64,000 nucleotides of DNA from Panopea generosa (taxonomy: Eukaryota; Mollusca; Bivalvia; Adapedonta; Hiatellidae). Positions 57,841-64,000 of this stretch are shown one piece after another. Location: assembly GCA_029582155.1 (NCBI GenBank), contig CM055912.1:3048191-3112190 (forward strand), read 5' to 3'. Numbering within the stretch: position 1 is the stretch's first letter; each line of letters opens with the position of its first letter. The translations under genes and the position numbers were made by a program. The notes beneath the pieces were generated by a model. It worked only from the letters and a program-made list of their open reading frames with translations. It made no database searches and was not told the DNA's origin.

Positions 57841-60800
57841 CATAACAATTATGGCCATGCACATATATTATTACATAACAATTACGACCATGCGCATGTA
57901 GTATTCCATAACAAATATGGCCATGAGCATGTAGTATTACATAATAATTATAGCCATGTGCATGTTGTATTACATAACAATTATAGCTATGCGCATGTAG
58001 TATTATATAACAATTACGGCCATGCGCATGAAGTATTACATAACAGTTATGGCCATGCGCATGTAGTATTACATAAAAGTTATGGCAATGCGCATGAAGT
58101 ATTACATAACAGTTATGGCCATGCGCATGTAGTATTACATAATAGTTATGGCCATGCACATGAAGTATTACATAACAGTTATGGCCATGCGCATGAAGTA
58201 TTACATAACAATTATGGCCATGCGCATGTAGTATAACATACCAATTACGGCCATGCGAATGAAGTATTACATAACAATTACGGCATGCGAATGTAGTATT
58301 AAATAACAATTATAGCCATGCGCATGTAGTATTACATTACAATTACGGCCATGCACATGAAGTATTACATAAAAATTATAGCCATGTGCATGTAGTATTA
58401 CATAACAATTATAGCGATGCGCATGTAGTATTACATAACAATTACGGCCATGCGCATGAAGTATTACATAACAATTATGGCAATGCGCATGCAGTATTAC
58501 ATAACAATTATGGCCATGCGCATGCAGTATTACATAACAATTACGGCCATGCCAATGAAGTATTACATAACAATTATAGCCATGCGCATGCAGTATTACA
58601 TAACAATTACGGCCATGCCAATGAAGTATTACATAACAATTATGGCCATGCGCATGTAGTATAACATACCAATTACGGCCATGCGAATGAAGTATTACAT
58701 AACAATTACGGCATGCGAATGTAGTATTACATAACAATTATAGCCATGCGCATGTAGTATTACATAACAATTACGGCCATGCGCATGAAGTATTACATAA
58801 CAATTATGGCAATGCGCATGTAGTATAACATACCAATTATAGCCATGCGCATGTAGTATTACATAACAATTATGGCCATGCGCATGTAGTATAACATACC
58901 AATTATAGCCATGCGCATGTAGTATTACATAACAATTATAGCCATGCGCATGTAGAATTACATAATAAATATGGCCATGCGCATGTAGTATTACATAACA
59001 ATTATAGCCATGTGCAAGTAGTATTACATAACAATTATAGCTATGCGCATGAAGTATTATATAACAATTACGGCCATGTGCATGAAGTATTACATAACAG
59101 TTATGGTCATGCGCATGTAGTATTACATAACAGTTATGGCAATGCGCATGAAGTATTACATAACAGTTATGGTCATGCGCATGTAGTATTACATAACAAT
59201 TATAGCCATGCGCATGTAGTATTACATAACAAATATGGCCATGCGCATGTAGTATTACATAACAATTATAGCTATGCGCATGAAGTATTATATAACAATT
59301 ACGGCCATGTGCATGAAGTATTACATAACAGTTATGGTCATGCGCATGTAGTATTACATAACAGTTATGGCAATGCGCATGAAGTATTACATAACAGTTA
59401 TGGCCATGCGCATGTAATATTACATAACAAATATGGCCATGCGCATGTAGTATTACATAACAGTTATGGCAATGCGCATGCAGTATTACATAACAATTAT
59501 GGCCATGCGCATGCAGTATTACATAACAATTACAGCCATGCCAATGAAGTATTACATAACAATTATAGCCATGCGCATGCAGTATTACATAACAATTACG
59601 GCCATGCAGATGTAGTATTACATAACAATTATGGCCATGCGCATGCAGTATTACATAACAATTACGGCCATGCGGATGTAGTATTACATAACAATTATAG
59701 CGTTGCGCATGAAGTATTACATAACAATTATAGCCATGCGCATGTAGTATTACATAACAATTACGGCCATGAGCATGAAGTATTACATAACCGTTATAGC
59801 GATGCGCATGTAGTATTACATAACAATTACGGTCATGCGCATGAAGTATTACATAACAATTATAGCGATGCACATGTAGTATTGCACTACAATTATGGCC
59901 ATGCGCATGTAGTATTACATAACAATAACGGCCATGCGCATGTAGTATAACACAACAATTACGGCCATACGCTTGTAGTATAACATAACAATTATAGCGA
60001 TGCGCATGTAGTATTACATAACAATTACGGCCATGTGCATGTAGTATAACATAACAATTATGGCGATGCGCATGTAGTATTACATAACAATTACGGCCAT
60101 GTGCATGTAGTATTACATAACAATTACGGCCATGTGCATGTAGTATAACACAACAATTACGGCCATGCGCTTGTAGTATAACATAACAATTATAGCGATG
60201 CGCATGCAGTATTACATAACAATTACGGCCATGTGCATGTAGTATTACATAACAATTACGGCCATGTGCATGCAGTATGACATAACAAGTATAGCGATGC
60301 GCATGTAGTATTACATAACAATCACGGCCATGCGCATGTAGTATTACATAGCAATTACGGCCATGCGCATGTAGTATAACATAACAATTATGGCGATGCG
60401 CATGTACTTTGACATAACAATTACGGCCATGTGCATGTAGTATAACATAACAATTATAGCGATGCGCATGTTATATTACATAACAATTATAACGATGCGC
60501 ATGTAGTATTACATAACAATTATAGCGATGCGCATGTTATATTACATAACAATTATAGCGATGCGCATGCAGTATGACATAACAATTACGGCCATGCGCA
60601 TGTAGTATTACATAACAATTACGGCCATGCGCATGTAGTATTACATAACAATTACGGCCATGCGCATGTAGTATTACATAACAATCACGGCCATGCGCAT
60701 GTAGTATTACATAACAATTATGGCGATGCGCATGTAGTATTACATAACAATTACGGCCATGCGCATGTAGTATTACATAACAATTACGGCCATGCGCATG

Positions 60801-63800
60801 TAGTATTACATAGCAATTACGGCCATGCGCATGTAGTATTACATAACAATTATAACGATGCGCTTGTAGTATTACATAACAAGTACGGCCATGTGCATGT
60901 AGTATAACATAACAATTACGGCCATGCGCATGTAGTATAACATATCAATTATAGCGATACGCATGTAGTATTACATAACAATTATAACGATGCGCATGTA
61001 GTATTACATAACAATTACGGCCATGCGCATGTAGTATAACATAACAATTACAGCCATGTGCATGTAGTATTACATAACAATTATAGCGATGCGCATGTAG
61101 TATTACATAACAATTATAACGATGCGCATGTAGTATTACATAACAATTATAGCGATGCGCATGTTATATTACATAACAATTATAGCGATGCGCATGCAGT
61201 ATGACATAACAATTACGGCCATGCGCATGTAGTATTACATAACAATTACGGCCATGCGCATGTAGTATTACATAACAATTACGGCCATGCGCATGTAGTA
61301 TTACATAACAATCACGGCCATGCGCATGTAGTATTACATAACAATTATGGCGATGCGCATGTAGTATTACATAACAATTACGGCCATGCGCATGTAGTAT
61401 TACATAACAATTACGGCCATGCGCATGTAGTATTACATAACAATTACGGCCATGCGCATGTAGTATTACATAACAATCACGGCCATGTGCATGTAGTATA
61501 ACATAACAATTATGGCGATGCGCATGCAGTATGACATAACAATTATAGCGATGCGCATGTAGTATTACATAACAATTACGGCCATGCGAATGTAGTATAA
61601 CATAACAATTACAGCCATGTGCATGTAGTATAACATAACAATTACATCCATGTGCATGTAGTATTACATAGCAATTATAACGATGCGCATGTAGTATTAC
61701 ATAGCAATTATAACGATGCGCATGTAGTATTACATAACAATTATGGCCATGCGCATGCAGTATTACATAACAATTACGGCCATGCGCATGAAGTATTACA
61801 TAACAATTATAGCCATGTGCATGTTGTATTACATAACAATTACGGCCATGCGCATGAAGTATTACATAACAATTATAGCCATGTGCATGTAGTATTACAT
61901 AACAATTATAGCGATGCGCATGTAGTATTACATAACAATTATAGCCATGCGCATGCAGTATTACTTAACAATTATAGCCATGTGCATGTAGTATTACATA
62001 ACAATTATAGCCATGTGCATGTAGTATTACATAACAATTATAGCCATGTGCATGTAGTATTACATAGCAATTATAACGATGCGCATGTAGTATTACATAG
62101 CAATTATAACGATGCGCATGTAGTATTACATAACAATTATAGCCATGCGCATGCAGTATTACATAACAATTACGGCCATGCGCATGAAGTATTACATAAC
62201 AATTATAGCCATGTGCATGTTGTATTACATAACAATTACGGCCATGCGCATGAAGTATTACATAACAATTATAGCCATGTGCATGTAGTATTACATAACA
62301 ATTACGGCCATGCGCATGAAGTATTACATAACAATTATAGCCATGTGCATGAAGTATTACATAACAATTTTAACGATGCGCATGTAGTATTACATAACAA
62401 TTATAGCGATGCGCATGTAGTTTTACATAACAATTACGGCCATGCGCATGCAGTATTACTTAACAATTACGGCCATGCGCATGAAGTATTACATAACAAT
62501 TATAGCCATGTGCATGTTGTATTACATAACAATTACGGCCATGCACATGAAGTATTACATAACAATTATAGCCATGTGCATGTAGTATTACATAACAATT
62601 ACGGCCATGCGCATGAAGTATTACATAACAATTATAGCCATGTGCATGTTGTATTACATAACAATTACGGCCATGCGCATGAAGTATTACATAACAATTA
62701 TAGCCATGTGCATGTAGTATTACATAACAATTATAGCGATGCGCATGTAGTATTACATAACAATTATGGCCATGCGCATGCAGTATTACTTAACAATTAC
62801 GGCCATGCGCATGAAGTATTACATAACAATTATAGCCATGTGCATGTTGTATTACATAACAATTACGGCCATGCGCATGAAGTATTACATAACAATTATA
62901 GCCATGTGCATGTAGTATTACATAACAATTATAGCGATGCGCATGTAGTTTTACATAACAATTATAGCCATGTGCATGTAGTATTACATAACAATTATAG
63001 CGATGCGCATGTAGTATTACATAACAATTATAGCCATGTGCATGTAGTTTTACATAACAATTATAGCCATGTGCATGTAGTATTACATAACAATTATAGC
63101 CATGTGCATGTAGTATTACATAACAATTACGGCCATGCGCATGAAGTATTACATAACAATTATAGCCATGTGCATGTAGTATTACATAACAATTATAGCG
63201 ATGCGCATGTAGTTTTACATAACAATTATAGCCATGTGCATGTAGTATTACATAACAATTATAGCGATGCGCATGTAGTATTACATAACAATTATAGCCA
63301 TGTGCATGTAGTTTTACATAACAATTATAGCCATGTGCATGTAGTTTTACATAACAATTATAGCCATGTGCATGTAGTATAACATAACAATTATAGCGAT
63401 GCGCATGTAGTATAACATAACAATTATAGCGATGCGCATGTAGTATTACATAACAATTATGGCCATGCGCATGCAGTATTACTTAACAATTACGGCCATG
63501 CGCATGAAGTATTACATAACAATTATAGCCATGTGCATGTTGTATTACATAACAATTACGGCCATGCGCATGAAGTATTACATAACAATTATAGCCATGT
63601 GCATGTAGTATTACATAACACTTATAACCTTGCGCATGAAGTATTATATAACAATTATAGCCATACGCATGTAGTATTACCTAACAATTATGGCCATGCA
63701 AATGTAGTATTACATAACAATTATGGACGTGCACATGTAGTATTACATAACAATTATGGACATGCAATTGTAGTATTACATTACAATTATGGACGTGCAC

Positions 63801-64000
63801 ATGTAGTATTACATAACAACTATGGAAATGCACATGTAGTATTACATAGCAATTATGGACATGCACATGTAGTATTACATAACAACTATGGACATACACA
63901 TGCAGTATTACATAACAATTATGGCCGTGCACATGTAGTATTACATAACAACTATGGACATGCACATGTAGTATTACATAACAATTATGGCCGTGCACAT
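57841..64000. repeat. 33-bp satellite, about 187 copies, runs off the right edge
   Basis: Unit TACATAACAATTATGGCCAT plus GCGCATGTAGTAT. Each standard unit holds CATGCGCATG, a perfect 10-bp palindrome of alternating pyrimidine and purine. Variants give blocks: GTGCATG in alternation with GCGCATGAAG (66-bp dimers) at 61.8-63.6 kb, and a GTGCACATG variant in the last 300 bp. Longer copies recur at exact multiples of 33 (231, 330, 396, 627 and 693 bp). Divisibility by 3 keeps frames open on both strands, for example 61652-63382 on plus (11-residue repeat VLHNNYSHVHV) and 58695-59873 on minus (ILHAHGHNCYV). There is no signal peptide or flanking exon, so I do not call a protein. Confidence 0.96.

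Overview
The window looks like AT-rich, intron- and repeat-dominated nuclear DNA of a mollusc, most likely a bivalve. This rests on C2H2 zinc-finger exons with spliceosomal 3' splice sites, tRNA-derived SINEs, decayed LINE fragments, and dispersed repeats I recognise from bivalve genomes (AGCTCACCTG hairpin type, TGGCATATAGT/AAGGTCAAGGTCA type). No searches were run; the species is not determined.

Layout. (1) 0-9 kb: three paralogous exons on the + strand (975-1216, 4123-4349, 7590-7837). Each starts behind an AG acceptor in the same codon phase, encodes one two-finger cassette and carries its own stop. The simplest reading is alternative 3'-terminal exons of one transcription-factor gene whose 5' part lies left of the window, as in lola-like BTB-zinc-finger genes. 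The introns hold SINEs and a nested repeat insertion. (2) 9-28 kb: a chain of minisatellites with units of 28, 45, 41, 69, 37, 80, 58 and 29/36 bp; two pairs abut directly. (3) 28-36.6 kb: mostly featureless AT-rich DNA with decayed retroelement scraps and two tRNA-like SINE heads. (4) 36.6-43.3 kb: a 6.5-kb array of 25-bp units. (5) 43-57.7 kb: mostly featureless DNA with SINE copies and a 87-bp-unit array. (6) 57.8 kb to the right edge: a 33-bp-unit array that continues out of the window. Tandem arrays make up roughly 23 of 64 kb.

Main discovery candidate: four arrays appear to have grown out of internal segments of two SINE families, with the parent SINE still attached at the array edge. 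SINE A (tRNA-like head with A and B boxes, 3' tail AAAATAAATAAG) gave the 41-bp array from its tRNA head (about 80 tandem copies of a Pol III A box, then one B box) and, at another copy, the 25-bp array from its body. SINE B gave the 69-bp and 87-bp arrays from overlapping body segments. Unexpanded SINE A copies at 5080-5290, 48503-48717 and 57521-57715, an insertion-split copy at 52150-52690, and SINE B copies at 258-556 and 43590-43745 serve as internal references. A three-copy expansion inside another dispersed element (11288-11430) may show the process at an early stage.

Apart from the zinc-finger exons I find no convincing protein gene. The long open frames lie in arrays and are by-products of repeat periodicity.
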